In this document: positions 34,833-44,678 of the stretch, in pieces
How positions within the stretch are numbered: position 1 is the first letter of the stretch
How the letters are laid out: each line of letters begins with the position of its first letter
DNA from: Saprospiraceae bacterium
GTDB lineage: Bacteria > Bacteroidota > Bacteroidia > Chitinophagales > Saprospiraceae
DNA: 64,000 nucleotides
Direction of reading: 5' to 3'
Assembly (NCBI GenBank): GCA_016709995.1
Contig: JADJLQ010000001.1
Coordinates: forward strand, 2,948,001 to 3,012,000
Program-made: the position numbers and the translations under genes
The notes under the pieces: generated by a model
What the model saw: only the letters and a program-made list of their open reading frames with translations
The model's database searches: none
Told to the model about the DNA's origin: nothing

Positions 34833-36014
34833 TTAAGATTCAAAAAAACAGGAGGAGGATCCTACCCACTTAAAATCGGCATTATATCGCACTCCTATCA
34901 TTTTTCCTTTACTCAGTCGGGCTAGGTTGTGGACTACTCTGGGTCTTTTGTCAGGACTCTCCCAAATGGCCATCATGCGAATCTCACATTTTGCCGGCAC
35001 ATCCGGTGTTTTAATGATTGGGTGGTAGTGGACTTTTTTCTGCAAAATCCATTCATTGGGATCTTTGATGTTTTCGATATCTTTTTGGGTTACATCGATG
35101 ACGACACCCATACCCGCGTACGAGTATACCGGCTTGAGTACATATTGGCTGAGATCATCAGGAATGTTTTTAAGATCAGATACAAAGGTGGTCTCAGGCA
35201 CAAAATCACTTTTAATATAAGGTAAAGTGTGCTTGGATATCCTGCAAAACCAGTTCGGATGAGGTATCCAGGTGACATCCAGGTCCTGGCGCATATCGAC
35301 ATGAGGAATATTCATAGAATAAAATTCATCAAAAATCAACCGATTGTAGATCTTGGATATCTTTTGTTTTATACCATTTTTCTCATAATATAACTGACGC
35401 CCATCCTGCATCACCCTCGTGATACAAACCGCATCGATCCCCAATAGTTTTTTAGTGGCTGCAAAGTCGATCCTGGTTTTTTGTGACTCTGGCTGATAAT
35501 CCATCAATACCACTTCTTCGACAGGAGTATCACCTACAAAGGTTTTTTTAAGCAAAGAGATATATTCTTCTTTGGAAATATTTACGAAATTGTCATATTC
35601 CATAGGTATATCAAAAGCCTGCCTGTATGCATCCGCTTCAATGACCTGGAAACAATATAATGAAGGAAACCCCTGCATTTCAATCAATTGAGGATTGATC
35701 ACCCCTTGATCGTCCTGGCAGATGCCGAAATCAAAGATCAAAGTAGGACAATAACCTGGATCATTGGCGAATCTCAGGTCCGGTAGAATCGCTTTTTCGG
35801 AAGTATTTAAAAATTGTGGGGCCACGATGGTATCTATCAAGTCTTCACACGCTTGGAGCAACTTTACCCTAAAGTCTTTGGGGATAAAAACAGGGGTCTC
35901 AGCAAGGTGAAATTGAGCTGACTCACCCAAAGAGTCCGACACTGCTTTTAGATAGGCAGCATATTTTTGATCGTTAAAGGAAGCGTTGTACCAATTGCGT
36001 AGTGATTCTATCAT
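34833..36014 (-). CDS. ATP-grasp-like protein of unknown substrate
   Basis: Cytoplasmic protein of 393 residues. LIFDFGICQDDQGVINPQLI with EMQGFPSLYCFQ (about 108-140) and YVLKPVYSYAGMGVVIDV (about 295-312) followed by EWILQKKV and KCEIRMMAIW give the order of an ATP-grasp fold: Gly-rich loop, adenine-binding strand, and a metal-binding Glu/Arg pair. That suggests an amide- or peptide-bond-forming ligase, distantly like glutathionylspermidine synthase. The end, WVGSSSCFFES, is Ser/Cys-rich. It forms a two-gene unit with the 143-residue protein downstream and follows a terminator after the MFS gene. Substrate unknown. Confidence 0.62.
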   Translation of the reverse strand: MIESLRNWYNASFNDQKYAAYLKAVSDSLGESAQFHLAETPVFIPKDFRVKLLQACEDLIDTIVAPQFLNTSEKAILPDLRFANDPGYCPTLIFDFGICQDDQGVINPQLIEMQGFPSLYCFQVIEADAYRQAFDIPMEYDNFVNISKEEYISLLKKTFVGDTPVEEVVLMDYQPESQKTRIDFAATKKLLGIDAVCITRVMQDGRQLYYEKNGIKQKISKIYNRLIFDEFYSMNIPHVDMRQDLDVTWIPHPNWFCRISKHTLPYIKSDFVPETTFVSDLKNIPDDLSQYVLKPVYSYAGMGVVIDVTQKDIENIKDPNEWILQKKVHYHPIIKTPDVPAKCEIRMMAIWESPDKRPRVVHNLARLSKGKMIGVRYNADFKWVGSSSCFFES

Positions 36015-36146
36015 AAGACTGTAATAAATTAAGCAGTAGTATCTTTTTGTAAGAAGTCAAAGAAATAGTCTTTCCATTTTCCTTCGAAGAGCAATTTACT
36101 CTTTGTTCTAAATATAATATGGTTTAAGGCTAATTTTTGTTTGGAC

Positions 36147-36182
36147 AAAAAAAAACCTTGAAGCAATCAACTTACTTCAAGG
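36147..36182 (-). terminator. Rho-independent terminator after the MFS gene
   Basis: Inverted repeat CCTTGAAG / CTTCAAGG (36156-36163 and 36175-36182) with an 11-base loop; on the minus strand it is followed by a run of nine T. It lies 22 bp past the MFS stop. Confidence 0.9.
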
Positions 36183-36204
36183 CCTTCTTATAAAAAAATA
36201 TTAT

Positions 36205-37425
36205 TTAATGGGATGCCTTTACTCCGGCTGAATACTTATCTCTAAAGAAATACAGCAGACCGAATGCAATAATGAGGATCATCGGAAACCAGGCAATATT
36301 ATCCAGAGTAGCTCTTCCTGCAGCAAGCTCCATAGCATCACCGGTCAGACCACTAGCGACTGCCTGGGCCTTTTCAGTATCTAGCCACTTTCCAATGATA
36401 GGCTGACATATGGCCAAACCTACCATCCCTACTCCACCGATGAGTGACATTCCCAAAGCTCCTGTTTTTGGCAAATAAACAGCTACAAAGGATATCATAT
36501 TGGGCCAGAAAAAACATACCCCGATGGCAAACATGATCGCTGCCAAATACACCATTCCACCAGAAGCTACGCTCATAAGATAGATGCCTGCTAAAGATAC
36601 AATAGCTGAACCCAGTAAAACACCAGGTATGCTTAATCTGTGGATGATAGGACCTGCAAATAATCGGCCGATAGCCATCAAGCCGGTCACAAGAAATAAT
36701 ACCACTAAAGGCTGAGCACCAGTAGCACCAAGGATACGCTCCACCCACGATTGAGTACCGAGCTCTGTGGTGGCGGTAAGTACCATACAAGCCAGCATAA
36801 ACAAATACAATGGGGATGAAAATATAGCTTTCATGTTCGAAGCAGTACTCGCTTTGTCCATCTCATTGGCAGTCTTTGGAAACTGCTGACCATAAAACAA
36901 AAATCCATATATAGCCAAAGGAATATACATGACAGCGATTTTCATCTGCCAGGTACCGCCCATATTGGCTATAAACAATGCTACCAAAGATCCGATGGCA
37001 AGACCTCCTGGAAACCATACATGGAATCGATTGAGCATGGTAGCTTTATTGTCTTCATACATGTCAGAGATCATCGGGTTGTATGCAGCTTCTACCATAC
37101 CGTTACCAAAACTGACAAAAAAGGTGGAGAGAAATAAAGGCATAAAACTATGTGACAGGATACTAAAAGTAATCCCTAATAAATGACAGAAGAATGCTAC
37201 CCACCCAAGCCTCTTTGGCCCGATAGAATTGTATAATGGACCGCCTACCAGGGTCGCTATCGGAAAGCCAAAAGCACCCATAAAGTTTATCCATCCAAGT
37301 TGAGTATCCGACAAGCTGAAAGCACTGGACAGGTCATTCATGATACCCGCGCGAATGGCAAAAGCGAATGCAGTAGTGATCAAGGCAAAACAACTTGCCA
37401 TGAATAATCGATTTTTATTGATCAT
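36205..37425 (-). CDS. MFS transporter, probable sugar carrier
   Basis: Inner-membrane protein of 406 residues with twelve predicted helices and the MFS two-bundle layout. GGPLYNSIGPKRLGWVAFF is the loop 2-3 motif A region, weakened compared with classical MFS. FGNGMVEAAYNPMISDMYED is typical of FucP-like and related sugar carriers of Bacteroidota, as is FHVWFPGGLAIGSL. The substrate is unknown; a monosaccharide such as L-rhamnose would fit the catabolic genes around it, but the gene is not in their operons. A strong terminator follows it. Confidence 0.82.
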   Translation of the reverse strand: MINKNRLFMASCFALITTAFAFAIRAGIMNDLSSAFSLSDTQLGWINFMGAFGFPIATLVGGPLYNSIGPKRLGWVAFFCHLLGITFSILSHSFMPLFLSTFFVSFGNGMVEAAYNPMISDMYEDNKATMLNRFHVWFPGGLAIGSLVALFIANMGGTWQMKIAVMYIPLAIYGFLFYGQQFPKTANEMDKASTASNMKAIFSSPLYLFMLACMVLTATTELGTQSWVERILGATGAQPLVVLFLVTGLMAIGRLFAGPIIHRLSIPGVLLGSAIVSLAGIYLMSVASGGMVYLAAIMFAIGVCFFWPNMISFVAVYLPKTGALGMSLIGGVGMVGLAICQPIIGKWLDTEKAQAVASGLTGDAMELAAGRATLDNIAWFPMILIIAFGLLYFFRDKYSAGVKASH

Positions 37426-37549
37426 AAGTTTTACAATTAAGGTTTTTTATTCGGTCGAATATAGGAATTTTTGGATGTATTGCCCACCGGAATAAAATAA
37501 AATAATAGTCCGTGCTATGAATGGATAAAATCCTAAGCAGAAACTTCTA

Positions 37550-37557
37550 TATATTTG
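37550..37557 (+). promoter_or_regulatory. TAnnTTTG -7 element
   Basis: TATATTTG, an exact -7 consensus match, 31 nt before the lipoprotein ATG at 37589. Confidence 0.45.
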
Positions 37558-37588
37558 ACGCTTCACCATCATTTTTCGGAAAACAAAT

Positions 37589-38218
37589 ATGGCTATCACA
37601 CGTACTTCATTTTTTCTGTTGGGATTGATCCTGGTCTCTTCCTGCGCCCAGATATCTTCCTTTCAATCCGCTCGCACCACTCCTAAAAACGAAGGCGAAT
37701 TTGGAGCCAGTATCAATGTCGCAGGGATTAGCGATGGATTTGATGGTGGAAGTTACGGAGGGGGCGTAGTAGAACTTTGGGGACGATATGGTGTCGGCGA
37801 GAAAACGGACCTGGGTCTGAAGCTCAGTACCGGCCTTACATTTGTATTTGATGTCAAGCAACAGCTGGTAGGGGATCAGCAGTCAAAATTTGCGCTCGCT
37901 ATAGGAGGTGCAGCCGGAGGTTTTTTGGCAGGCGAATTTGTACATCAATTCCATCTTCCTTTATATCTTTCATTACATCCTTCCGAAAGAATAGCCTGGT
38001 ACCTGACTCCAAGATTTATCAATCAAGGGATTTTTGGTCAGGGCAATGTCAATTACTTAGGTTCTTCAATAGGCGTTTTATTTGGGCGCAAAGTTAAATT
38101 TGGCATAGATCTAAGTTATGCTGGAGCCTTGGCAAATACTCCAGAAGGGTTGCAAGACAGCAATTTAGGCGTAGGATTATTTAATATTGGATGGGGCGTG
38201 AAGGTCCCGATCAAGTAG
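37589..38218 (+). CDS. Outer-membrane lipoprotein, beta-barrel-like
   Basis: Exported protein of 209 residues, not recognised. The signal peptide ends LILVSSCAQ, a good lipobox with Cys20. The mature part is rich in Gly and aromatic residues and alternates short amphipathic strands (VELWGRYGVG, DLGLKLSTGL, LGSSIGVLFGRKVKFGIDL), suggesting an eight- to ten-strand barrel or a lipid-anchored barrel-like protein. It lies 85 bp before a TonB-dependent receptor on the same strand, perhaps in one transcript. Its role is unknown. Confidence 0.7.
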   Translation: MAITRTSFFLLGLILVSSCAQISSFQSARTTPKNEGEFGASINVAGISDGFDGGSYGGGVVELWGRYGVGEKTDLGLKLSTGLTFVFDVKQQLVGDQQSKFALAIGGAAGGFLAGEFVHQFHLPLYLSLHPSERIAWYLTPRFINQGIFGQGNVNYLGSSIGVLFGRKVKFGIDLSYAGALANTPEGLQDSNLGVGLFNIGWGVKVPIK

Positions 38219-38303
38219 ATATTGCACTTTGAAAATTTAATCTAAAAGCTTTGGCCTATTATTTTTTTTTAGAATATTAATGATGTTTAATTGAGCACGA
38301 AAA

Positions 38304-40313
38304 ATGTATAAAATTTTCACTCCTACCATCTTATTTTGCGTGTTCTTTTTTACCTCGCCCATAAAAAGTCTGGCTCAAGATACACTGTCCTCCCTATCAA
38401 CCGATTTACCAGAAATTCACATCAGCGCTTATTCAAATCGGAGTGATTTGATCAGGATACCTGCAGCATTACAGGTTATTAAGGATACCCTCCATGTAGA
38501 CCATTCTTTTTCACTGGCTTCAGTCTTTAACCATGCACCTGGAGTGAGACTTGAAGAGCGATCACCAGGCAGTTATCGCTTAAGCATCCGGGGCTCTACC
38601 TTAAGGTCTCCCTTTGGAGTTAGAAATGTAAAAGTCTACCTGGATGGATTTTCTCTCTCAGACGGAGGAGGAAATACCTATCTGCAGTTGTTGAGCCCGG
38701 AGCTGATCTCCAAAGCCGAACTACTCAAAGGCCCGGCTTCCAGTATGTATGGTGCAGGGTCCGGAGGTGCATTACTGCTGTCTACTGATGATGAAGTGAA
38801 TCAATTATCTCTATCGTTGGGTTCCTACTCCCGGTGGCAGGAATCTATAAAATTCCATCATCAGTATAAAAAATGGAAGGTTCAAGTCTTCCAGAATCAC
38901 CAACAAAGCCAAGGCTATCGGCAGCAATCTGCTATGGATCGGGATCTTATATTTGCCTCACAATCTTATCATACCACCAGGTCTGACTTGAAGCTATTCC
39001 AACTCTATGGAGACCTTTTCTACGAAACTCCCGGAGGATTAAATTTGGATCAGAAAACGGCGGATCCAAGGCAAGCTAGACCAGCAGCGGGTCGTCTGCC
39101 AGGGGCCGTAGAGCAACACGCCAGTATCAATAATAAAACTACCATGATTGGGGCCGGCTACCGATACGACCTATCACCTAAGTGGAGTATAGACCCAAAA
39201 GCTAGTCTGTGGTATACTGATTTTAGAAACCCTTTTATCACTAATTACGAAGTAAGGTTTGAGAAAAATGCCTCTATCAAACCGGAGATTAAATATTTCA
39301 ATCCTACTCCGCATGGCAATATGGAGTGGATCACCGGACTGGAATATCTGAGCCAGGCCAATTTGATCAAAAATTTTGGAAATAATAAAGGCAAGATCGA
39401 TACGCTTCAGGCGGCCTCCAATATCAATTCTAGCCAAAACAATGTATTCACCCAATTACAAGTCAACCATCGAAGTTGGCAATGGCTGGCTGGACTGAGC
39501 CTTAATCAACAAACATTTCAATACAAAGACAGAAGTGCCTCCTCTTTTATCAAAAAACAAAGTGGTTCAGTCCTGATGCCCAGGATTTCTATGTCGTACA
39601 GCATCTCTAATCGTAAGAGTATATTCATTTCAGCTGCCAAGGGTAATTCTCCACCTACCGTCGCCGAGATCAGGCCCTCCTCCGGAGAATACAATGATCA
39701 ACTACTGCCTGAAAGCGGTTGGAATCTTGAATTGGGCTTAAAATCTTATGGGCCACGCTGGTCCTATAATATCAATGTATACACTATGCAGTTGAAAAAT
39801 GCCATTGTGCGACGAAATGATGCTGCCGGAGTGGAATATTTTGTCAATGCCGGTGGCGCCGATATCACCGGAGCTGAGGCTTGGCTAAAATATGATTATA
39901 AAACCTTAAGTTGGTCTGCGACTACTGCCTGGCAGCCTTATGAATTCGTCAGTTATAAACAACGCACTACTGACTTCAGCGGGCTCGATGTGACCGGAGT
40001 GCCTGCTCATACCGTATCCAGCCAGCTAAATTGGCGGGGAATCCCTAAAACCAATATTGGAATAACCTGGTATTACCAATCTACCTTGCCCCTCAATGAT
40101 GCCAATACATTTCTATTGCCTGCCTATCAGCTTCTTAATGCACATATGGTGTATGATTTGACCCAAACTCTGAATATTGGAGTATCTGGCGAAAATCTTT
40201 TAAATGCTGACTACAGTTCTGGGCCGGATATCAATGCCGCTGTGAACCGATTTTATAACTCAGGGCCTTTGCGCAGTGTCATGGCTACCTTAAAATGGCG
40301 ATTGAACAAATAA
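38304..40313 (+). CDS. TonB-dependent outer membrane receptor
   Basis: Outer-membrane receptor of 669 residues. After the signal peptide (1-24, ending SLAQ) comes a plug domain: LPEIHISAYSNRSDLIRIP, SIRGSTLRSPFGVRNVKVYLDG and LLKGPASSMYGAGSGGALLL are typical. The 22-strand barrel follows, with FISAAKGNSPPTVAEIRPSS and LNIGVSGENLLNADYS as conserved later strands. It lacks the N-terminal carboxypeptidase-like domain of SusC proteins and has no SusD partner, so it looks like a siderophore, cobalamin or metal receptor (IroN/CirA-like), driven by TonB-ExbBD encoded elsewhere. Ligand unknown. Confidence 0.9.
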   Translation: MYKIFTPTILFCVFFFTSPIKSLAQDTLSSLSTDLPEIHISAYSNRSDLIRIPAALQVIKDTLHVDHSFSLASVFNHAPGVRLEERSPGSYRLSIRGSTLRSPFGVRNVKVYLDGFSLSDGGGNTYLQLLSPELISKAELLKGPASSMYGAGSGGALLLSTDDEVNQLSLSLGSYSRWQESIKFHHQYKKWKVQVFQNHQQSQGYRQQSAMDRDLIFASQSYHTTRSDLKLFQLYGDLFYETPGGLNLDQKTADPRQARPAAGRLPGAVEQHASINNKTTMIGAGYRYDLSPKWSIDPKASLWYTDFRNPFITNYEVRFEKNASIKPEIKYFNPTPHGNMEWITGLEYLSQANLIKNFGNNKGKIDTLQAASNINSSQNNVFTQLQVNHRSWQWLAGLSLNQQTFQYKDRSASSFIKKQSGSVLMPRISMSYSISNRKSIFISAAKGNSPPTVAEIRPSSGEYNDQLLPESGWNLELGLKSYGPRWSYNINVYTMQLKNAIVRRNDAAGVEYFVNAGGADITGAEAWLKYDYKTLSWSATTAWQPYEFVSYKQRTTDFSGLDVTGVPAHTVSSQLNWRGIPKTNIGITWYYQSTLPLNDANTFLLPAYQLLNAHMVYDLTQTLNIGVSGENLLNADYSSGPDINAAVNRFYNSGPLRSVMATLKWRLNK

Positions 40314-40324
40314 AGTCACACGAT

Positions 40325-41269
40325 TCAACTTAGTAGCGAATAAGAGATCAACATTCTATCATTTTTCTTCCATCGGATCCACCCTTTGGAAATCGGTTTA
40401 TCATCGTTATCTACTAATAGCACCTCCATCCATTCACCTTGTATAGCGATAGGCTGCAGCGTTAAGTTATCTAGATCCTGAATCTTCACCACACTGGCAT
40501 TGTCGACTGGTTTTGCTTTGATCGGATGGTGCACGGGGTCCAGCATGGATACAGCATATACATTCAATAGAAAGCCGGGCCATTCAAGATATTCGGCACT
40601 TTCAGAATCTATCCATATAGTTTGGCCTGTGATTTTATTGCCGATGACTTCTAAATAATTCCGAGTGATCGTTTTAGTTTTTAGGTAAAAAATATCATAG
40701 TCCAATTTTAAATGTTCTGGATAAAACCAGGCAGGAGCATAATCTATTTGATAATTGAGTGAGCCAAGGGATATTAGTAGACTATCAAAGACCACATATC
40801 GAACCTCCGAAACGGAGGGTGAGCTCTGTTGGTAAAAATATAATTTTCTCTGATCAGACAGCCCAGGTTTGGCAAGTCCCATGCCCATCGTCGAATCAGA
40901 CTTTTGTATAAAAATATGATCGTGCCTGGAAACTGCTGAAAAAAAGGATGGAGATTCCTGGTCGATCGATCCCACTTCATTCGCTTTTCCCGATAAAGAC
41001 ATTCTATAAGTTACCCATCCGATAATGATTATGGTCAGAATAAAGAGACCTGCAAGCAAGATTTTGTGTTGTTTATGATCTAATTTTTTGATGCTGCTCC
41101 ATCCAGCTACTATCCCGACTACCATGCCTATCACACCTGTCCAAAACAGCATAGCCGATCCCACAAAACCTGATTGGTTATCTGCAAACGCCGAATACAA
41201 CTTCATACCTAAAAATGCTCCGGCAAAAGCGGATAATAGGATGATCATTATTCTTTTAAGTGTCTGCAT
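40325..41269 (-). CDS. Hypothetical membrane protein with large C-terminal domain
   Basis: I do not recognise this 314-residue protein. Three hydrophobic helices lie at about 6-25, 38-60 and 69-88, followed by a soluble region of about 220 residues that probably lies outside the cytoplasm. That region is beta-rich by composition and ends WIRWKKNDRMLISYSLLS; QPIAIQGEWMEVLLVDNDDKP with GWIRWK resembles an SH3-like fold, so cell-wall binding is possible. It is convergent with the TonB receptor gene (11 bp apart) and stands alone on its strand, divergent from porQ. Confidence 0.6.
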   Translation of the reverse strand: MQTLKRIMIILLSAFAGAFLGMKLYSAFADNQSGFVGSAMLFWTGVIGMVVGIVAGWSSIKKLDHKQHKILLAGLFILTIIIIGWVTYRMSLSGKANEVGSIDQESPSFFSAVSRHDHIFIQKSDSTMGMGLAKPGLSDQRKLYFYQQSSPSVSEVRYVVFDSLLISLGSLNYQIDYAPAWFYPEHLKLDYDIFYLKTKTITRNYLEVIGNKITGQTIWIDSESAEYLEWPGFLLNVYAVSMLDPVHHPIKAKPVDNASVVKIQDLDNLTLQPIAIQGEWMEVLLVDNDDKPISKGWIRWKKNDRMLISYSLLS

Positions 41270-41361
41270 GTGCTCTAAATTAAATATTATTTACTTATTT
41301 CTCCCGTCTCGCGTCGACTAAGCATGAATTTTCTTTAACCTATCTATTAGTCCTTTTATGG

Positions 41362-41369
41362 TATTTTTG
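41362..41369 (+). promoter_or_regulatory. TAnnTTTG -7 element close to the porQ-like start
   Basis: TATTTTTG ends eight bases before the ATG at 41378, leaving room for only a very short leader. Confidence 0.45.
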
Positions 41370-41377
41370 AAATTTAT

Positions 41378-42424
41378 ATGAGGATTAACACAAGAGCCTT
41401 AGTGGTATTAGTTGCCTTGGTAAGTTTGTTGATGATAATAGATCTAAGGGCACAATCAGGAGGGAAGTCAGTATTTCAGGTACTTACTTTGGCTCCTTCA
41501 GCCAGGACCGCTGCTCTCGGAGGAAACTATATCAGTGTAAGGGATAGTGATATCGTACTGGCACAATTCAATCCTGCTATAGCGTCCCTCTCCAGCACAA
41601 GGAGTATTCACTTTAACCAAAGCTTTTATTATGGAGGTTCAGGATATTCCAACATAGGCGTTGCCCATCATCTTCTGAAGGAAAATATCACCTTGATAGG
41701 AGGATTTCAATATCTCCAACATGGTGATCTTACTGCTGCAGACGAATACGGCAATAAAACCGGCACTTTCCATGCCAGTGAAATGGTCATGCTGATAGGT
41801 GCTTCCAAAAAATTGTTTGACCCATTGAGTATAGGTATCAATCTCAAATATATTTTTTCACAACTTGAGTCCTATAATAGTAGCGGACTTGGTATCGATC
41901 TCGGAGCACTCTATACCTTTAAAGATGGCAGGCAATCTATGGGCTTGACTATAAGAAATATGGGTACTCAGTGGGATCTGTATCAAGACACACGAGAGTC
42001 ATTACCCCTGGACATATTACTAGGCTATTCTCAACGCTTAGAACATGTACCCGTGATTTTCACGATCAGTGCTCATGACCTGAACCGATGGCAATTGAGA
42101 TATGAATCTGTAAGTAACGAAGTCTCGATATTTGGAGAGCCTGCAGCTGCTCCTTCGGCCTTTTCTCAAGGAGTTGATAATTTGTTTCGACATTTGATCT
42201 TCAGTACTGAAATATTGCTCGGCAAATATGCCCCGCTTAGATTGAGACTGAGCTATCATCACCAGCGTCACCAGGAACTTAAAGATTTGTCCTATCGTGG
42301 CCTATCAGGCTTTGCCGGAGGCTTTGGCATCCACCTTTCCAGGCTTGATATTGATTATGGCCTGGCTAATTACCATTTGGCTGGCTCCATACATTCCATT
42401 GGAATTGCATATCGGTGGAGATGA
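41378..42424 (+). CDS. porQ: Type IX secretion system protein PorQ
   Basis: Outer-membrane beta-barrel of 348 residues with a signal peptide (about 1-25, ending LRAQ). SVFQVLTLAPSARTAALGGNYISVRDSDI is the typical PorQ start of the FadL/PorV-like superfamily, and GFAGGFGIHLSRLDIDYGLANYH its C-terminal strands. In Porphyromonas gingivalis PorQ works with PorU, PorV and PorZ in the attachment complex that cleaves C-terminal sorting domains and links cargo to A-LPS. Its presence predicts a complete T9SS in the genome; no other por gene is next to it, although an OmpA/PD40 protein follows convergently. Confidence 0.88.
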   Translation: MRINTRALVVLVALVSLLMIIDLRAQSGGKSVFQVLTLAPSARTAALGGNYISVRDSDIVLAQFNPAIASLSSTRSIHFNQSFYYGGSGYSNIGVAHHLLKENITLIGGFQYLQHGDLTAADEYGNKTGTFHASEMVMLIGASKKLFDPLSIGINLKYIFSQLESYNSSGLGIDLGALYTFKDGRQSMGLTIRNMGTQWDLYQDTRESLPLDILLGYSQRLEHVPVIFTISAHDLNRWQLRYESVSNEVSIFGEPAAAPSAFSQGVDNLFRHLIFSTEILLGKYAPLRLRLSYHHQRHQELKDLSYRGLSGFAGGFGIHLSRLDIDYGLANYHLAGSIHSIGIAYRWR

Positions 42425-42434
42425 GTCAGAAAGA

Positions 42435-44564
42435 TTATTCAGTGATTAAAATCTTTACTCCTGCAAACTCAGATAGACTGGTCTGAGACTCATCTACAGT
42501 GACACGTGCACCATCAATTGATTTAAAAATAAGGTATTCTTTTACACCCATAGCTCTTTGCAGTGCATATTTACCGGGATCAGACAGTAGTTCGGTTTTA
42601 GAACACATCCCTACCAGGGTGATTTTTTTAGATCCATTATTGATAAGGTGATCTACCAGTTTTCTAATCTCCACAAAAGAAGATTCTTTGATTGCCAGTT
42701 GATTGGGTATAAAAATTATGTCTCCAAAATGATGCAGGGTGACCGCGGGAGGGTTCACTGGTGGAGGGAAGGGGCTTTCGGATACTGCCTGATTTGGTTT
42801 CTCTTCTTTTAATTCGGGAACAAATTCCATTTCCTCAGCAGAAGTAATTACCTGTCCATCCTGGCCTATTGGCTTGACTATGGGATCTGGCAAGTCACTC
42901 AATTTTATTTTTTTGCTTAGGTCAGATTGGGTGATGTATATCTCCACCCTTCGGTTTTTAGATCTGTTTGATTCAGAGTTATTTGGAGAAATAGGTCTGG
43001 TGCCACCATAACCGACCGTGTTGATTCTGTCTGAACCTATATGCTTGTTGATCACCAGGTATTTTTTGATCGATTCTGCCCTGGACCTTGACAAGTCCAA
43101 CAATTCGTGAGCGATGCCTACACTATCTGTATGACCTTCTATCCGTACCTGCATACTTTTGTTTTGATTCATGAGATTGGCCAGCTTATCCAGTTCAGGA
43201 AAGGAGGAAGCCAATACTTCAGGTGTACCTCGCTCGAAGTAAATATTTTGAAGCTCTACTTTTTGTTCATTTTCAAGGGGAGTGAGATAAAAATCGATCT
43301 CATAAATCAGGGTTTTAGATTGGGCTAATATCGATACATCCACCAATTGATTTTTTCCGACGAATCCGATTTTTCGCGGAGACAACCTCAGTAGATCTTT
43401 TTTTTCTACGGTCAACTCAAACTTACCATCTGTTGTTTTCACAAATAGATCTGAGGTCGGCAGTCGACTCGGGCCATAATACAGGTCTGCGGTCATGAGC
43501 TCCTGGGTCAAACTATTTTTAATCGTACCCCGCAAGGTGATGGATTGGTCGAGCTTGACGACGGGGTTTAGGTCAGCTCTAAAGATATCACTGGTGCCAT
43601 CCCTTTTAGAAGTAAAGTAGATATAGGTATTGGGTTCTATCATGATGGGGTTACTATCATCGTAAATAGAATTTATAGGCTCTGCCAGGGGTTGAGGGTC
43701 GGTCCATTTGGTCCAGGAATAATCCAGTCTTCGGCTTACATAAATATCCATTCCCCCCTTCCCTCCGGGACGATTACTCGCAAAGAATAACCTGGTCTTG
43801 TCTTCTGATAGAAAAGGAGTGACCTCCCGTGCCGGTGTATTAATGACTAGACCAAGATTCACTGGTTCACTCCATAGATTATATTTCAATTTAAAACTTA
43901 CATACAAATCATTCTCGCCAAAGCCTTCTTTTCTTTTCAATGATAAAATGATCACATCTCCGTCCTTGCTCATGCTGATATTCACTTCCGGAGAATAACT
44001 GTAAAAATCATGTACATAGATCGGATCAGGAAAGGAATATGAACCATCTGCTCTACGATCCATAAAAGAAAAACCTTTGAACATGCTACCATCCCTGCTA
44101 AAATGATTGATGATCACCAATGTATTGTCATCCGGCGAAAGTGAACAAACACTGTTGGGCAAGGCATTATTGAGTGGAAAACCCGGCTGATAAACCCGAT
44201 CAAACAGTTGGTCTCTGGAGTCAGCTACCCATATATCCTGGTTGATATTGGAAGAGACCGGATTGGGCACATCTTTCTCAGCGATCTGAGAATAAACAGA
44301 TCGAAGCATTTCAAAATATTCCCTTTCCGTCAGTGTCTTAGACAAATCCACCTCGTCTTGTATCAGGGTACGGTTAAACTCAGGGGTCCCTATCCGGGTA
44401 AAATAAAGGGTCCGGCCATTGCGGGTGACTACCGGTGAGATCTCATCATATTGGTCTGAATTGATCTCAGGCCCCAATTTTTCGATTTTATATTGCGCAG
44501 TTAGAATTTGTGTGCCTACAATCCATAAAATAAAACCAATTTTGCCTGATTTACTTTGCATCAT
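42435..44564 (-). CDS. OmpA-family protein with PD40 propeller repeats
   Basis: Envelope protein of 709 residues with a signal peptide (to about residue 25). About 30-330 hold WD40-like PD40 repeats (ISPVVTRNGRTLYFTR, VTPFLSEDKTRLFFASNRPG, IYFTSKRDGTSDIFRADL) that should fold as a propeller. About 445-550 form an OmpA C-domain with the peptidoglycan-binding residues of IEGHTDSVG and NRSKNRRVEIYI. A second, divergent OmpA-like segment (about 600-709) includes IIFIPNQLAIKESSFVEI. This design resembles the T9SS-associated PorE-like proteins that anchor the machinery to the wall; the position beside porQ supports that without proving it. Confidence 0.85.
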   Translation of the reverse strand: MMQSKSGKIGFILWIVGTQILTAQYKIEKLGPEINSDQYDEISPVVTRNGRTLYFTRIGTPEFNRTLIQDEVDLSKTLTEREYFEMLRSVYSQIAEKDVPNPVSSNINQDIWVADSRDQLFDRVYQPGFPLNNALPNSVCSLSPDDNTLVIINHFSRDGSMFKGFSFMDRRADGSYSFPDPIYVHDFYSYSPEVNISMSKDGDVIILSLKRKEGFGENDLYVSFKLKYNLWSEPVNLGLVINTPAREVTPFLSEDKTRLFFASNRPGGKGGMDIYVSRRLDYSWTKWTDPQPLAEPINSIYDDSNPIMIEPNTYIYFTSKRDGTSDIFRADLNPVVKLDQSITLRGTIKNSLTQELMTADLYYGPSRLPTSDLFVKTTDGKFELTVEKKDLLRLSPRKIGFVGKNQLVDVSILAQSKTLIYEIDFYLTPLENEQKVELQNIYFERGTPEVLASSFPELDKLANLMNQNKSMQVRIEGHTDSVGIAHELLDLSRSRAESIKKYLVINKHIGSDRINTVGYGGTRPISPNNSESNRSKNRRVEIYITQSDLSKKIKLSDLPDPIVKPIGQDGQVITSAEEMEFVPELKEEKPNQAVSESPFPPPVNPPAVTLHHFGDIIFIPNQLAIKESSFVEIRKLVDHLINNGSKKITLVGMCSKTELLSDPGKYALQRAMGVKEYLIFKSIDGARVTVDESQTSLSEFAGVKILITE

Positions 44565-44678
44565 TTATGAGAATAAAGATCGTATCCACGCATGACTAAC
44601 AACGAGAATTTAGTTATTAAAGTATTAAGATTTGATGGGAGTCAAACTTTTGCGCGAAGTTCGCATGTTTTAAGCACA

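Noticed and set aside
42435..44564. Calling the OmpA/PD40 protein PorE outright
   Set aside because: The domain set fits, but similar proteins are numerous in Bacteroidota and no other T9SS core gene is adjacent except porQ.
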